From: Methylococcales bacterium
Lineage (GTDB): Bacteria; Pseudomonadota; Gammaproteobacteria; Methylococcales; Methylomonadaceae
Reading direction: 5' to 3'
NCBI GenBank assembly: GCA_028713055.1
Contig: JAQTOX010000005.1
Coordinates: 1 to 45,971, forward strand
Length of the DNA stretch: 45,971 nucleotides
Both the position numbers and the translations under genes were made by a program. How positions within the stretch are numbered: the first letter of the stretch is position 1; each line of letters starts with the position of its first letter. Below are positions 8,858-19,585 of this stretch, piece after piece. The notes beneath the pieces were generated by a model that ran no database searches, was not told where the DNA came from, and saw only the letters and a program-made list of their open reading frames with translations.

Positions 8858-10420
8858 TTATCTAGCAAATGACGCTAAACCTTCACGATCTTCCGCTTCA
8901 AGTAAATGTGATGGTTCAATAAGTAAAATTAGCCGTTTTTGTTCTTCCAAATTCGCCACGCGAGCAATCAATTTCAATTGGTTACTCGACAAATTCGGCG
9001 CGGGTTCAATTGCCGATTTAGGCACTTTCAATACCTCCGCAACCGAATCGACAATAAAGCCTGTTCTCACGCCATCAAGCAAAAATACCATAATGCGTTG
9101 TTGTTCACTTCGCTCCATCGTCGGTAAACCTAAACGACGACGTTGATCAATTACGGGTAATACCGCGCCGCGCAAGTTAATCACACCTTCAATAAATGGC
9201 GGTGTTTTTGGCACATGAGTCAGTTCATTGGGTACACGCACAATTTCTTGTACGCTTTCAATTGGCACACCAAACTCTTCTTTATCTAAACGAAACACCA
9301 CCATTTGTTCATCGTCTTCGATAGTAGCCTTTTCTGTATCATTACTCATGGAATCATCCTGCATTTGTTCGACAACTTTTAAAGCATCGAGTACCGTGTT
9401 ATGCCGAAACATATTGTCAGCAGAAATAATTGATACCAACCGTTTACCTCCATCTAATCGGCAAATATCGGTAATTTCCGACATATCTCCATCACGCGCT
9501 AACATACTTGGCATGGCATCGACATGATTTTTTGACACACGTAACACTTCATTGACCGTATCCATCACTACACCAACTGATGAATTTCCAACCGATACCA
9601 CCACGATACGGCTGTGTTCGTTGGCTTCACGGAAAGGCAAGCCAAACATTCGGCGTAAACTCACCAACGGTAATAATCGATTACGCAAGGTCATAACACC
9701 TAAAACGTGTGATTCAGCGTGCGGTACATGAATAATATGTTCCGGTACTTGCACAATTTCTTGCGTGTCTTCAATGCTGATCGCGTATTCCTGTTCAGCA
9801 ACCGTAAAGCTGACCAACTGTAATTCATCACTAAATTGATCAGTTTCTGTTTTTTCGGTGCGACTTGTCGCATTCGTTGAATTGTTATTACTGCTCAGTT
9901 TGGCAATATCGGCAAATTCATTCGCAATCAATTTGGCGAAATCCAACACCATAATCATGGCATGACCGCCGACATCTTTGAGTAACCCCGTCAATAAGTT
10001 GGTGTTTACTGTGCCGCTAATCGAACTAACATTTTCAATTTTATGTATCTCAACGCCCAACACCCGTGATACGCGATCGACCACAAAACCCAAAGGTTGT
10101 CCTAAATCAATCACCAACGCACGAGTTGCATCGTCGTATTCACAATCAGGAAAGCCAAAAATTCGACGCAGCGAAATAATCGGGATCACTTTACCGCGTA
10201 AATTTGCCAAGCCTTCAAGCGCATCCGGTGTTAGTGGCACATGAACGACATCGGGTACACGAATAATCTCTTGTACCGGAGCCATATCAACCGCAAACAC
10301 TTCATCACCAACGATAAAAGTGACGAACTGAAGAATATCAGATGCCTCTTCACGGACGACTAACTCATCTACGCTCGTCGGTGTTTTCGCTTCTTGTTCT
10401 TCTGTAATTTCTGTCGTCAT
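8858..10420 (-). CDS. Protein with three tandem CheW domains
   Basis: Three repeats of the CheW signature: FVTFIVGDEVFAVDMAPVQEIIRVPDVVHVPLTPDALEGLANLRGKVIPII; LVSFTVAEQEYAISIEDTQEIVQVPEHIIHVPHAESHVLGVMTLRNRLLPLV; MVVFRLDKEEFGVPIESVQEIVRVPNELTHVPKTPPFIEGVINLRGAVLPVI. Confidence 0.95.
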   Translation of the reverse strand: MTTEITEEQEAKTPTSVDELVVREEASDILQFVTFIVGDEVFAVDMAPVQEIIRVPDVVHVPLTPDALEGLANLRGKVIPIISLRRIFGFPDCEYDDATRALVIDLGQPLGFVVDRVSRVLGVEIHKIENVSSISGTVNTNLLTGLLKDVGGHAMIMVLDFAKLIANEFADIAKLSSNNNSTNATSRTEKTETDQFSDELQLVSFTVAEQEYAISIEDTQEIVQVPEHIIHVPHAESHVLGVMTLRNRLLPLVSLRRMFGLPFREANEHSRIVVVSVGNSSVGVVMDTVNEVLRVSKNHVDAMPSMLARDGDMSEITDICRLDGGKRLVSIISADNMFRHNTVLDALKVVEQMQDDSMSNDTEKATIEDDEQMVVFRLDKEEFGVPIESVQEIVRVPNELTHVPKTPPFIEGVINLRGAVLPVIDQRRRLGLPTMERSEQQRIMVFLLDGVRTGFIVDSVAEVLKVPKSAIEPAPNLSSNQLKLIARVANLEEQKRLILLIEPSHLLEAEDREGLASFAR

Positions 10421-10435
10421 TACATTCCCCTTTGA

Positions 10436-12352
10436 TTAGCCGTTCTGCAATTCATCTGCCAATGAGGCGATTTCTTCAATAGCTTCAGCCAGTTCATTTG
10501 TACCTTGAGATTGTTGTTTTGCAGATGTTGCTGCTTCGGCAGCTGCTGCATTTACAGCAAGTGCAGCTTGATTTACCTGTTCTGCATTGTCAGTCACAAT
10601 CACCACACCATCAGATACTTTTGCTGCTTGAGAAATAATATTTTGTGCGTATACCAACAAGCCATCAATTTCACTAATAATACTGCCAAAACCACCGACC
10701 AAAATTTTCACTTTTTCAGTTTCTGCAATCGCAATACTGCTATTGCCCGCTAAGTCTGAACGTGCCGTAATGACTTGCTCCTGCACGTCGCGTACCATGT
10801 CTTTGATACGTTCCGCATTTTCAGATGAATCTTGCGCTAAATTACGAATATCGGTACTTACAACAACAAAACCTTTGCCAAATTCACCCGCCCGCGCCGC
10901 TTCGATTGAACCGTTTACTGCCAACATATTGGTTTGCACCGATACAGTTGAAATAGCATCGACAATTTTTTCAACTTTGCGAGCAATTGTGCCTAACGCA
11001 ACAGTCAATTCACGCCCTTGGTCTGTTTGTTCACAAGCAATCACAACCTCTAAAATTAAACCTTCCATCAACGAACACACCGTACCGAATTCGTCACGCA
11101 TAGATTTAATAGCGATTTCACCATCTTTTGCACGGGAATCTGCCGTTTCAGCACTATTTTTTACAATGGTTAATGAAGCTGCTGCTGTATTAGCCGCCGT
11201 AATTTGTTGCTCTCCACCTTTACGAATTTCTTCAATCGCGCCAACTAATTGACCCGAAACACTGCTGATTTCATTCACGCTTGAAGATAATTCTTCAGCA
11301 GCGGCGGCAACTTCTTCAGAACTTTTTGAAATATCGCTAGAGGTTTTTAAATCTTCAGCAGTATTCGCTAAATCTTGAACCGCACTTTCAATTTGATCCA
11401 TTGCAATCGTTTGTTCTTCTAATGTTTTTACCGCCCATTCGACCGATGACGTTTGTTGAATTGACGCAGCGGCAACCGTTTCGGCAGCTTTTTGAATATC
11501 ACCAACACGATTTTTTGCTTCGGTTGCAGCATCAAAAACTTCTTGAGCGGCTTTTGCCACTTCGGCAGAAAGACCTTGGATATTAGCTAAACCATCTGTA
11601 ATGCCCGCGCCTTTATTTGCCGCCGCTGTTGCGGTTTCGGATGATAATTTGACTAATTCAGCACAACGCTTCACTTCCGATTGGAATTGACTAACGAGTT
11701 CTTGAATTTCTTTCGCACTTTTTTCAGATATTTCAGCTAATGTGCGAACTTCGTCTGCGACAACTGCAAAGCCTTTACCGTGCATTCCAGCACGAGCTGC
11801 TTCAATCGCCGCGTTTAATGCAAGCAAATTAGTCTGATCGGCAATGCGACCAACCGCCTTCACGATTTGACCAATGTTTTCAGCTTGAACTTCTAAATCC
11901 GAAATTACTTTGACTGAATTGGTTTGACGTTGAGCGACTTCACGGGTTGCGTTCAATGATAAGGTAACGTTGCCACTTAAGACCGTCAGTGTTTGTTTTA
12001 AAATACCGCCACGCTCACGCGCTTGTGCGGAATCAACAACTGCACCGTCAATCATAACCATTGCGTCGCTACACGCTTTTGCGGCTTGATCAGCATTAGT
12101 TGAAGCGCGACGTGCAGCCGTTAAAATTTGATCGCCATTTTTTCTCAACTCACGAGTTGAAGCAGCGGTTTCTGTGGTACTTGACGCTAATTCAGATGAA
12201 GCGGCAGCGATGCGTTCTGCAGCCTGTTGTTGTTTTGCAAAAGTGCGGGCTTTTTTGCGTTGTGCTTCAACATCATGTGTTGAGGTGGCTAAACTTGAAC
12301 GCAGTGCATTTGTTGGAGCTGAGGCATTTGTAGGTTTTTTAATGAGTGCCAT
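10436..12352 (-). CDS. Soluble chemoreceptor with two MCP signalling tips (DosM-like architecture)
   Basis: Tip 1 [39 protein letters not shown]; tip 2 [39 protein letters not shown]. No TM in the body. Start revised to MALIKKPTN (ATG at 12352) because the upstream extension [13 protein letters not shown]... is atypical. Confidence 0.9.
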   Translation of the reverse strand: MALIKKPTNASAPTNALRSSLATSTHDVEAQRKKARTFAKQQQAAERIAAASSELASSTTETAASTRELRKNGDQILTAARRASTNADQAAKACSDAMVMIDGAVVDSAQARERGGILKQTLTVLSGNVTLSLNATREVAQRQTNSVKVISDLEVQAENIGQIVKAVGRIADQTNLLALNAAIEAARAGMHGKGFAVVADEVRTLAEISEKSAKEIQELVSQFQSEVKRCAELVKLSSETATAAANKGAGITDGLANIQGLSAEVAKAAQEVFDAATEAKNRVGDIQKAAETVAAASIQQTSSVEWAVKTLEEQTIAMDQIESAVQDLANTAEDLKTSSDISKSSEEVAAAAEELSSSVNEISSVSGQLVGAIEEIRKGGEQQITAANTAAASLTIVKNSAETADSRAKDGEIAIKSMRDEFGTVCSLMEGLILEVVIACEQTDQGRELTVALGTIARKVEKIVDAISTVSVQTNMLAVNGSIEAARAGEFGKGFVVVSTDIRNLAQDSSENAERIKDMVRDVQEQVITARSDLAGNSSIAIAETEKVKILVGGFGSIISEIDGLLVYAQNIISQAAKVSDGVVIVTDNAEQVNQAALAVNAAAAEAATSAKQQSQGTNELAEAIEEIASLADELQNG

Positions 12353-12460
12353 AAGAGTTACCTTTAAAATAAAATTAAAAAAATGAAAAACTGCTTTCAA
12401 CGTCGCGCTATATCGATAACAGACGAAATAACCAAAAATTCGATACAACAAGTTTTTGTA

Positions 12461-12550
12461 TGACGGTTTGAATTTGCGCCATATTCATGGCAAGGATAAT
12501 GCAATCACTACAAACCAGCAGAACATAATTTGTTATAATTCAAACCGTCA
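12461..12550. repeat. 14-bp perfect inverted repeat flanking the divergent MCP/gyrA intergenic region
   Basis: TGACGGTTTGAATT at 12461-12474 and AATTCAAACCGTCA at 12537-12550; partial third copy ATTCAAACC at about 12596-12604. Confidence 0.85.
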
Positions 12551-12642
12551 TTTCATTACATCGGAAATAAAAGCACAAAGCATTCCACAGTCGTCATTCA
12601 AACCATTTCGTTGAACCTAAAAACCTTTTACAAAAGAGAATC

Positions 12643-15264
12643 ATGTCAAACTTCGCTAAAGAAATTATTCCAGTCAATCTCGAAGACGAGATGAAGCAAT
12701 CCTATTTGGATTACGCTATGAGCGTAATTGTCGGTCGAGCATTACCCGATGTGCGTGATGGTCTAAAACCTGTGCATCGACGAGTGCTGTTTGCAATGAG
12801 CGAAGAAAATAATGATTGGAATAAATCACATAAAAAGTCAGCTAGAATTGTAGGAGCTGTGATAGGAAAATATCATCCACACGGTGACACAGCTGTTTAT
12901 GAGACGATGGTTCGGATGGCGCAGCCCTTTTCAATGCGTCACATGTTGATTGATGGACAAGGAAATTTCGGTAGCGTTGATGGAGATTCACCAGCGGCAA
13001 TGCGTTATACGGAAGTTCGTATGGCGAGAATCGCACATGAAATGCTGACGGATTTAGACAAAGAAACGGTCGATTTTTCACCTAACTACGACGAATCCGA
13101 ATTTGAACCCGTCGTATTACCAACACGGATTCCAACGCTGTTGATTAACGGTTCATCAGGCATTGCGGTCGGAATGGCAACGAACATTCCGCCACATAAT
13201 TTGAGCGAAGTAGTGAGTGCGTGTCTAGCCTTGATCGATAATCCAGATTCAAGCATTGACAATTTAATGGAACACATTAAAGGTCCCGATTTTCCAACAG
13301 CCGCGTTTATCAACGGCGCGGCGGGAATTCGACACGCTTATGAAACGGGACGCGGCAAAATTTATTTACGTGCTAAAACTCATTTTGAAAATATCGGCGA
13401 AGGTTCACGTCAAGCGATTATTACCACCGAATTACCCTACCAAGTCAACAAAGCGCGGTTGCTCGAAAAGATTGCTGAATTGGTCAAAGAAGGAAAACTG
13501 GAAGGCATTTCGGGCTTGCGTGATGAATCCGATAAAGACGGAATGCGGATGGTGATTGAATTAAAACGCGGTGAAGTTGCCGAAGTCGTATTGAATAATC
13601 TTTATAAACAAACTCAATTTCAAACTGTTTTCGGCATGAATATGGTGGCGATTCTCGACGGTCGCCCATTCTGTTTAAATTTACTTGAAATTCTCAATTC
13701 ATTTATCAATCATCGCCGCGAAATCGTCACACGTCGTACCGTTTATTTGTTACGCAAAGCACGCGAACGCGCCCATATTTTAGAAGGTTTAGCGATTGCG
13801 TTGGCGAATATCAATGCCATGATTGACTTAATCAAAGCTGCAAAAAATCCTGCCGAAGCCAAAGAACAATTACTTGTTACGCAATGGGCAGCAGGTTTGG
13901 TTTTATCGCTAATTGAGCGTACAAATGCGGGCGATTCCCGTCCTGATAATTTACCCATTATTTACGGTTTGGCAGGCGAGGTTTATCGACTTTCTGAAGC
14001 ACAAGCGCAAGCCATTTTAGAATTACGTTTGCATCGGTTAACCGGTTTAGAACAAGACAAAATCGTTGGCGAATACACGCAATTACTCGAACAAATATCC
14101 TTTTATTTACATATTCTGGGCGATGATTTGCGCTTAATGGCAGTGATTCGAGAAGAATTGGTATCTATTAGAGAACAATACAGCGAACCACGTCGCACGA
14201 TTATTATGGAAAATCGTGATGATTTGAGTGACGAAGATTTAATTACCGAAGAAGACATGGTCGTCACGGTTTCACACGAGGGTTATGTAAAAGCTCAACC
14301 GTTAAGCGATTACCAAGCGCAACATCGTGGCGGACGTGGCAAATCCGCAACACAAACTAAAGAAGAAGATTTTGTTGATCAACTCATTATCGCTAGCACG
14401 CACGACACGATTTTATGTTTCTCATCGAAGGGAAAAGTTTACGCACTAAAAGTGTATCAATTGCCAATGGGTAGCCGAGCTGCACGCGGCAAACCATTTG
14501 TGAATTTATTGCCATTGGAAGAGGGGGAAAAAATTAACGCTTTCTTACCGACGCGCGATTATGATGAAAATAAATTTGTGTTTATGGCAACATCAGCAGG
14601 AACGGTGAAAAAAACACCATTGAGTGAATTCGCTTATCAACGCGTTAGCGGTAAAATTGCGATTGATTTACGCGAAGATGACTCGTTAATTGGCGTAGCA
14701 ATTACTGACGGGCAACAAAATGTCATGTTGTTTAGCAGCAATGGTAAAGCAATTCGCTTTAACGAAGCCGACGTACGGTCGATGGGACGTGGTGCGGCTG
14801 GTGTTCGAGGTTTACGATTAACGAAAGGTGAATGTGTAATTTCGCTAATTATCGCGTCTGAAGGAGCCGTTTTGACAATTTCTGAAAACGGTTACGGTAA
14901 GCGTACGGAAGTTGAAAAATTCCGTCATCAAGGTCGAGGTGGTTCTGGGGTTATCGCGATGAAAACATCGGAACGAAACGGTGCAGTTATTGGCGCGTTA
15001 TTAGTGAGCGATACTGATGAGTTGATGATTATCACAGACGGCGGCACGTTGGTCAGAACCCGAATTGCAGAAATTTCAGTTGTGGGACGAATTGCACAAG
15101 GCGTTCGCGTGATTCGTTTAGACGAAGGCGAAAAAGTTGTTGGTGTGGATAGAATTGCGGGATTAGTTGATGGTGAACTGGAAGTAATTGAGGCAGGTAA
15201 CGAAATTAGTGGCGTTGAACTTGAAATTGTTGACGCTGATATTGACGACGTAATCGAAGATTAA
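12643..15264 (+). CDS. gyrA: DNA gyrase subunit A
   Basis: [75 protein letters not shown], catalytic [11 protein letters not shown]-terminal GyrA-box region ([10 protein letters not shown]). Confidence 0.98.
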   Translation: MSNFAKEIIPVNLEDEMKQSYLDYAMSVIVGRALPDVRDGLKPVHRRVLFAMSEENNDWNKSHKKSARIVGAVIGKYHPHGDTAVYETMVRMAQPFSMRHMLIDGQGNFGSVDGDSPAAMRYTEVRMARIAHEMLTDLDKETVDFSPNYDESEFEPVVLPTRIPTLLINGSSGIAVGMATNIPPHNLSEVVSACLALIDNPDSSIDNLMEHIKGPDFPTAAFINGAAGIRHAYETGRGKIYLRAKTHFENIGEGSRQAIITTELPYQVNKARLLEKIAELVKEGKLEGISGLRDESDKDGMRMVIELKRGEVAEVVLNNLYKQTQFQTVFGMNMVAILDGRPFCLNLLEILNSFINHRREIVTRRTVYLLRKARERAHILEGLAIALANINAMIDLIKAAKNPAEAKEQLLVTQWAAGLVLSLIERTNAGDSRPDNLPIIYGLAGEVYRLSEAQAQAILELRLHRLTGLEQDKIVGEYTQLLEQISFYLHILGDDLRLMAVIREELVSIREQYSEPRRTIIMENRDDLSDEDLITEEDMVVTVSHEGYVKAQPLSDYQAQHRGGRGKSATQTKEEDFVDQLIIASTHDTILCFSSKGKVYALKVYQLPMGSRAARGKPFVNLLPLEEGEKINAFLPTRDYDENKFVFMATSAGTVKKTPLSEFAYQRVSGKIAIDLREDDSLIGVAITDGQQNVMLFSSNGKAIRFNEADVRSMGRGAAGVRGLRLTKGECVISLIIASEGAVLTISENGYGKRTEVEKFRHQGRGGSGVIAMKTSERNGAVIGALLVSDTDELMIITDGGTLVRTRIAEISVVGRIAQGVRVIRLDEGEKVVGVDRIAGLVDGELEVIEAGNEISGVELEIVDADIDDVIED

Positions 15265-15269
15265 ACGTA

Positions 15270-15698
15270 ATGGAAAATTTTACGCCTTATTCAGCATTTT
15301 TTGGTGGCAGTTTGATTGGTTTATCTGCTGCCTTATTGCTGTATTTTAATGGTCGCATTGCAGGAATTTCAGGCATAATTGCTGGCGCATTTAGTGTTAA
15401 AGATAATGACAGATATTGGCGATTTTTCTTTTTAATCGGACTGATTTTAGCAGCTGTCATTTTCAACTTATTTGTTTCATCCTCGCCAGCTGCTTATTCA
15501 CGGTCAACGTTGTTGCTGGTAATTTCGGGCATTTTAGTAGGTTATGGCACTCGTTTAGGTAGTGGTTGTACCAGTGGACATGCAGTTTGCGGCATGGCGA
15601 GACTTTCAATGCGTTCAATTGCAGCAACGATTACATTTATGTTCGTGGCGATGTTAACCGTGTTTATTACACGTCATTTATTTGGAGTTTCACAATGA
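15270..15698 (+). CDS. YeeE/YedE-family membrane protein (first half-type)
   Basis: ENFTPYSAFFGGSLIGLSAALLLYFNGRIAGISGI..., GYGTRLGSGCTSGHAVCGMARLSMRSIAATITFM. Confidence 0.9.
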   Translation: MENFTPYSAFFGGSLIGLSAALLLYFNGRIAGISGIIAGAFSVKDNDRYWRFFFLIGLILAAVIFNLFVSSSPAAYSRSTLLLVISGILVGYGTRLGSGCTSGHAVCGMARLSMRSIAATITFMFVAMLTVFITRHLFGVSQ

Positions 15699-16114
15699 CA
15701 AAGAATAAAGCCGCGCTGCTCTGTGGCGTTTTATTTGGTTTGGGATTAGCAATTTCGCAAATGAATAATCCTGACAAAGTGCTGGCATTTTTGGATGTTA
15801 CGGGGAATTGGGACGCTAGTTTAGCCTTTGTGATGGCTGGGGCATTGATAACATTGGCAACATTGCAGCACTTTATTTTGAAACGTTCACAGCCCGTTTG
15901 CGATACCGAATTTCATTTGCCGAAAGTCAATAACCCCATCGACAAGCGTTTAATTTTAGGGGCGATTATTTTTGGAATAGGCTGGGGATTAGTCGGTTTT
16001 TGTCCAGGTGCGGTACTCGCCGCTTGGGGGGATGGAAAAATCGAACCATTTTTATTTACCTTCGCTTTGGGCGGAGGCATGATGTTATTTAGTTGGCTTC
16101 ACGATACAAAATAA
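15695..16114 (+). CDS. YeeE/YedE-family membrane protein (DUF6691-like second half-type)
   Basis: ATG at 15695 overlaps the previous stop (ATGA); MTKNKAALLCGVLFGLGLAISQMNNPDKVLAFLDVTGNWDASLAFVMAGAL...IFGIGWGLVGFCPGAVLA. The longer ORF start (15566) is out of frame with this reading as a gene start. Confidence 0.88.
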   Translation: MTKNKAALLCGVLFGLGLAISQMNNPDKVLAFLDVTGNWDASLAFVMAGALITLATLQHFILKRSQPVCDTEFHLPKVNNPIDKRLILGAIIFGIGWGLVGFCPGAVLAAWGDGKIEPFLFTFALGGGMMLFSWLHDTK

Positions 16115-16148
16115 CGTACTTCAATCTAGCGCGTAAGGGCGTGACAAA

Positions 16149-17993
16149 ATGAAAAAATACTTCGTTCATATTTTCTTTATTCTTGCGATTAGTTTTGCAA
16201 GTTACTTTATTTTTGAGCGTGTCAATACCGAGCCGCCAATTGACAATTCGTTGGCGTATTCGGATTTCATTGAGCGCGTGAAAAATAAACAAGTCGATCG
16301 CGTCGAAATTTCTGGGCAAGCCATTAAATTACGAACATCTGATGGTGAAAACTACGAGACATTTAATCCTGGCGATGGTCATCTAATTGACGATTTGTTG
16401 GCTGCTGACGTGCAAATTCGCACCAAAGTTCCACAAAAACAATCGATGTTTATGCAAATTTTCATCGCGTGGTTTCCAATGTTATTGATGATTGTCGTGT
16501 GGATTATTTACATGCGTCGTAATCAAGGTTATGGCACCAATGGTTTTGGAAAAAGCAAAGCTCGGATGCTTGAAGAAGATAAATTAACGGTTAAATTTGC
16601 GGATGTTGCCGGATGTGAAGAAGCGAAAGAAGATGTCGCAGAATTAGTCGATTTCCTTGCTGCACCACAAAAATTCCAACAATTAGGCGGACAAATTCCA
16701 CGCGGTATTTTGATGGTTGGTCCTCCAGGAACAGGTAAAACCTTAATTGCCAAAGCAATCGCGGGCGAAGCGGGTGTTAAATTTTTCAGCATTTCAGGTT
16801 CAGATTTTGTTGAAATGTTTGTTGGCGTTGGTGCATCACGGGTTCGTGATATGTTTGCACAAGCTAAAGAACATTCACCCTGTATTATATTTATCGATGA
16901 AATTGATGCAGTCGGGCGGCAACGTGGTGGTGCTGGAATGGGCGGCGGTAATGACGAACGTGAACAAACCTTAAACCAATTACTTGTCGAAATGGACGGA
17001 TTCAATGGCAACGAAGGTGTGATTGTTATTGCCGCCACAAACCGCGCCGATGTACTCGACAAAGCGTTATTAAGACCTGGACGTTTTGATAGACAAGTGA
17101 ATGTTGGTTTACCCGATGTGCGTGGACGGGAACAAATTTTAAATGTTCATATCAAAAAAGTACCTGCCGCCGCCGATGTTAAATTGTATGATTTAGCGCG
17201 TGGCACACCAGGTTTTTCCGGTGCCGATTTAGCCAATATTGTGAACGAGGCAGCGTTGCTCGCCGCCCGTTCCGATAAAAAAGAAGTCAGCATGAGTGAC
17301 CTCGAAAAAGCTAAAGATAAAATTTTGATGGGCGCAGAAAAGCGCACGATGGTCATGAGCGAAGAAGATAAATTACTTACGGCTTACCATGAAGCTGGAC
17401 ATTGCATCGTTGGTCAATTATCACCTGAACATGATGCAGTTTATAAAGTGAGTATCATGCCGCGAGGTCGAGCGTTAGGTATTACGATGTTTTTGCCTGA
17501 ACAAGATCAATACAGTGCAAGTAAACGTAAATTAGAAAGCCAAATTGCTAGTTTATTCGGTGGACGAATTGCAGAACTGATTATTTATGGTGGAGATCGT
17601 GTCACGACAGGTGCATCAAATGACATTGAACGCGCTACCGAATTAGCACGCAACATGGTGACACGTTGGGGATTTTCGGAAAAATTAGGCACGATGGTTT
17701 ACGGCGAGGAAGGTGGTCAACCCTTTATGGGTTACGCTGCAAAAGGTAGCAAGGTTTCCGAGTTAGTTTCGCAACAAATAGATGAAGAAATTCGTGCAGT
17801 GATTGATGCGAACTACCACCGTGCCGAAACAATTTTGCAAGATAACTTGAGTATTTTGCACAACATGGCAAAGGCGTTAATGAAGTGGGAAACGATTGAT
17901 AAAACTCAAATTGATGCGCTTATGGTGGGGGAAGAACCTTTACCTCATCCCGAATTTCCAATGCCGAATTTAGAAAAAGTGGCAGCGGTGTAA
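16149..17993 (+). CDS. ftsH: ATP-dependent zinc metalloprotease FtsH
   Basis: Two N-terminal TMs, Walker A GPPGTGKT, Walker [34 protein letters not shown], zinc site HEAGH. Confidence 0.97.
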   Translation: MKKYFVHIFFILAISFASYFIFERVNTEPPIDNSLAYSDFIERVKNKQVDRVEISGQAIKLRTSDGENYETFNPGDGHLIDDLLAADVQIRTKVPQKQSMFMQIFIAWFPMLLMIVVWIIYMRRNQGYGTNGFGKSKARMLEEDKLTVKFADVAGCEEAKEDVAELVDFLAAPQKFQQLGGQIPRGILMVGPPGTGKTLIAKAIAGEAGVKFFSISGSDFVEMFVGVGASRVRDMFAQAKEHSPCIIFIDEIDAVGRQRGGAGMGGGNDEREQTLNQLLVEMDGFNGNEGVIVIAATNRADVLDKALLRPGRFDRQVNVGLPDVRGREQILNVHIKKVPAAADVKLYDLARGTPGFSGADLANIVNEAALLAARSDKKEVSMSDLEKAKDKILMGAEKRTMVMSEEDKLLTAYHEAGHCIVGQLSPEHDAVYKVSIMPRGRALGITMFLPEQDQYSASKRKLESQIASLFGGRIAELIIYGGDRVTTGASNDIERATELARNMVTRWGFSEKLGTMVYGEEGGQPFMGYAAKGSKVSELVSQQIDEEIRAVIDANYHRAETILQDNLSILHNMAKALMKWETIDKTQIDALMVGEEPLPHPEFPMPNLEKVAAV

Positions 17994-18109
17994 ATGATAA
18001 TTTCGTATCATGATTCGCAATATGGTGAGTCGCGCCAAGTTTTAGTATGTTCACTGCCGAACAGGCGGCTTAGAAATGAAAGTGTGAATGAAAATGTGTT
18101 GGTGTTATT

Positions 18110-18463
18110 GTGAAAACACAGCATTTTTATTGGCTTGCACTCATCGCATTTTTTGGACTATTCGGTTTGCTAATGCTTTGGCAAACCGTTTTGGCTCCGT
18201 CAACCCGCTTTCCCGTTGCACTACTTTTATTACTGAATATCACACCGTTGTTGATTCCATTGCGTGGTTTTCTCAATGGTGACAAAAAAAATTGCTCATG
18301 GATGGCTTACATCAGCTTATTTTATTTAATTCACGGTGCCGTCGAATGTTACGCTAATGCCGATGAACGCTGGCTTGCAGCATTGGAAGTGTTTTTAAGT
18401 CTACAGCTCTTTTTTGCTGCCGCATTGTATGTTCGCTCACTCAGTCGTGATGCCCGAATATAA
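18110..18463 (+). CDS. DUF2069-like small membrane protein
   Basis: Hydrophobic 117-aa ORF MKTQHFYWLALIAFFGLFGLLMLWQTVLAP...; likely GTG start; family assigned from memory. Confidence 0.65.
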   Translation: MKTQHFYWLALIAFFGLFGLLMLWQTVLAPSTRFPVALLLLLNITPLLIPLRGFLNGDKKNCSWMAYISLFYLIHGAVECYANADERWLAALEVFLSLQLFFAAALYVRSLSRDARI

Positions 18464-18493
18464 CAAGTTTATTTAACACAAAAAAACCAGACA

Positions 18494-18535
18494 AATAAAA
18501 ACCACGCTAGATTAAATCTTAGCGTGGTTTTTATT
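18494..18535. terminator. Bidirectional intrinsic terminator between converging genes
   Basis: Perfect 16-bp stem AATAAAAACCACGCTA ... TAGCGTGGTTTTTATT with a 10-nt loop and A/T-rich flanks on both sides. Confidence 0.9.
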
Positions 18536-18541
18536 GAAGAA

Positions 18542-19555
18542 TTACGCTTCTAAAACAGCTAAACGATCTGCCAACAAAGTTTCTAAAACCACAAGAGCTT
18601 TTGCAAAACCGTCAATACCTTCGGCTAATTTATCTTTAGCCATACGGTTTTCTTCGTGCATACGATCAAATGTGGTCTTATCAACAGTGATTTTTTCAAT
18701 TGCAGAAGTTGCTGCATTTTCAGAGGTTAATTTGCGAACTAACTGTCCTTCCGTTGAATGCGAATTATCAAGTAATGCAACCTCATCAAGTTCTGTAAGT
18801 AATGAAGGTGAAATAGTCAATAAATCACAGCCCGCTAATTCAATGATTTCGCCAATATTACGGAAACTGGCTCCCATCACTTCGGTTTTATAACCGAATT
18901 TTTTGTAATAGTTATAAATATCCGTTACAGACAATACACCGGGATCTTCCGTGGGGGCGTAATCTTCAATTCCAGTATCTTTTTTGTACCAATCCAAGAT
19001 ACGACCAACGAAAGGCGAAATTAAAGTAATGCCGTTTTCAGCACACGCAATCGCTTGGTGTAAACCAAACAATAAAGTCAAGTTGCAATGAATACCTTCT
19101 TTTTCTAAAACCGCTGCCGCTTGGATACCTTCCCATGTTGCTGCAATTTTAATCAATACGCGCTCACGTGAAATTCCCGCTTCTTCGTACTGTGCAATTA
19201 ACTCACGACCTTTAGCAATTGACGCATCCGTATCAAATGACAAACGAGCATCTACTTCGGTAGATACGCGACCAGGGATGATTTGTAAAATTTTCAAACC
19301 AAATGAAACAGCCAACCGATCAAACGCTAACGTCACAACTTGTGCTGCACCCGCGTCCGCCCCCAATGTTTCACGAGCACCTTTCAGCGTATCATCAACG
19401 ATACTTTGGTATTGCGGCATTTGAGCGGCTGCCGTAATCAATGAAGGATTGGTAGTTGCATCGCGTGGGGTAAACTGTTCAATTGCTTGAATATCACCCG
19501 TGTCGGCCACAACAACGGTAAAGTTTTTCAATTGTTCGAGTAAAGATTGACTCAT
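18542..19555 (-). CDS. tal: Transaldolase
   Basis: [91 protein letters not shown]. Confidence 0.96.
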   Translation of the reverse strand: MSQSLLEQLKNFTVVVADTGDIQAIEQFTPRDATTNPSLITAAAQMPQYQSIVDDTLKGARETLGADAGAAQVVTLAFDRLAVSFGLKILQIIPGRVSTEVDARLSFDTDASIAKGRELIAQYEEAGISRERVLIKIAATWEGIQAAAVLEKEGIHCNLTLLFGLHQAIACAENGITLISPFVGRILDWYKKDTGIEDYAPTEDPGVLSVTDIYNYYKKFGYKTEVMGASFRNIGEIIELAGCDLLTISPSLLTELDEVALLDNSHSTEGQLVRKLTSENAATSAIEKITVDKTTFDRMHEENRMAKDKLAEGIDGFAKALVVLETLLADRLAVLEA

Positions 19556-19585
19556 TTAAACACCTGTTTTCAAAGTTAAAATAGT

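Noticed and set aside
12353-12451. N-terminal extension [33 protein letters not shown] of the double-tip receptor, read as a TM anchor
   Set aside because: Probably 5' non-coding; a normal start MALIKKPTN with upstream GGTAACTC lies at 12352. A TSS or N-terminal peptide would decide.
12880-12945. GyrA has Thr and Glu at the E. coli Ser83/Asp87 positions (GDTAVYET)
   Set aside because: Thr at 83 and Glu at 87 are natural in many bacteria; not evidence of selected quinolone resistance.
16529-17062. 177-aa minus-strand ORF antisense to ftsH
   Set aside because: Fully inside the strongly supported ftsH coding sequence; Ser/Pro-rich shadow translation with no recognisable domain.
18088-18282. 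64-aa ORF overlapping the DUF2069-like gene
   Set aside because: Alternative frame of the same region; the 117-aa membrane protein frame is much more protein-like.
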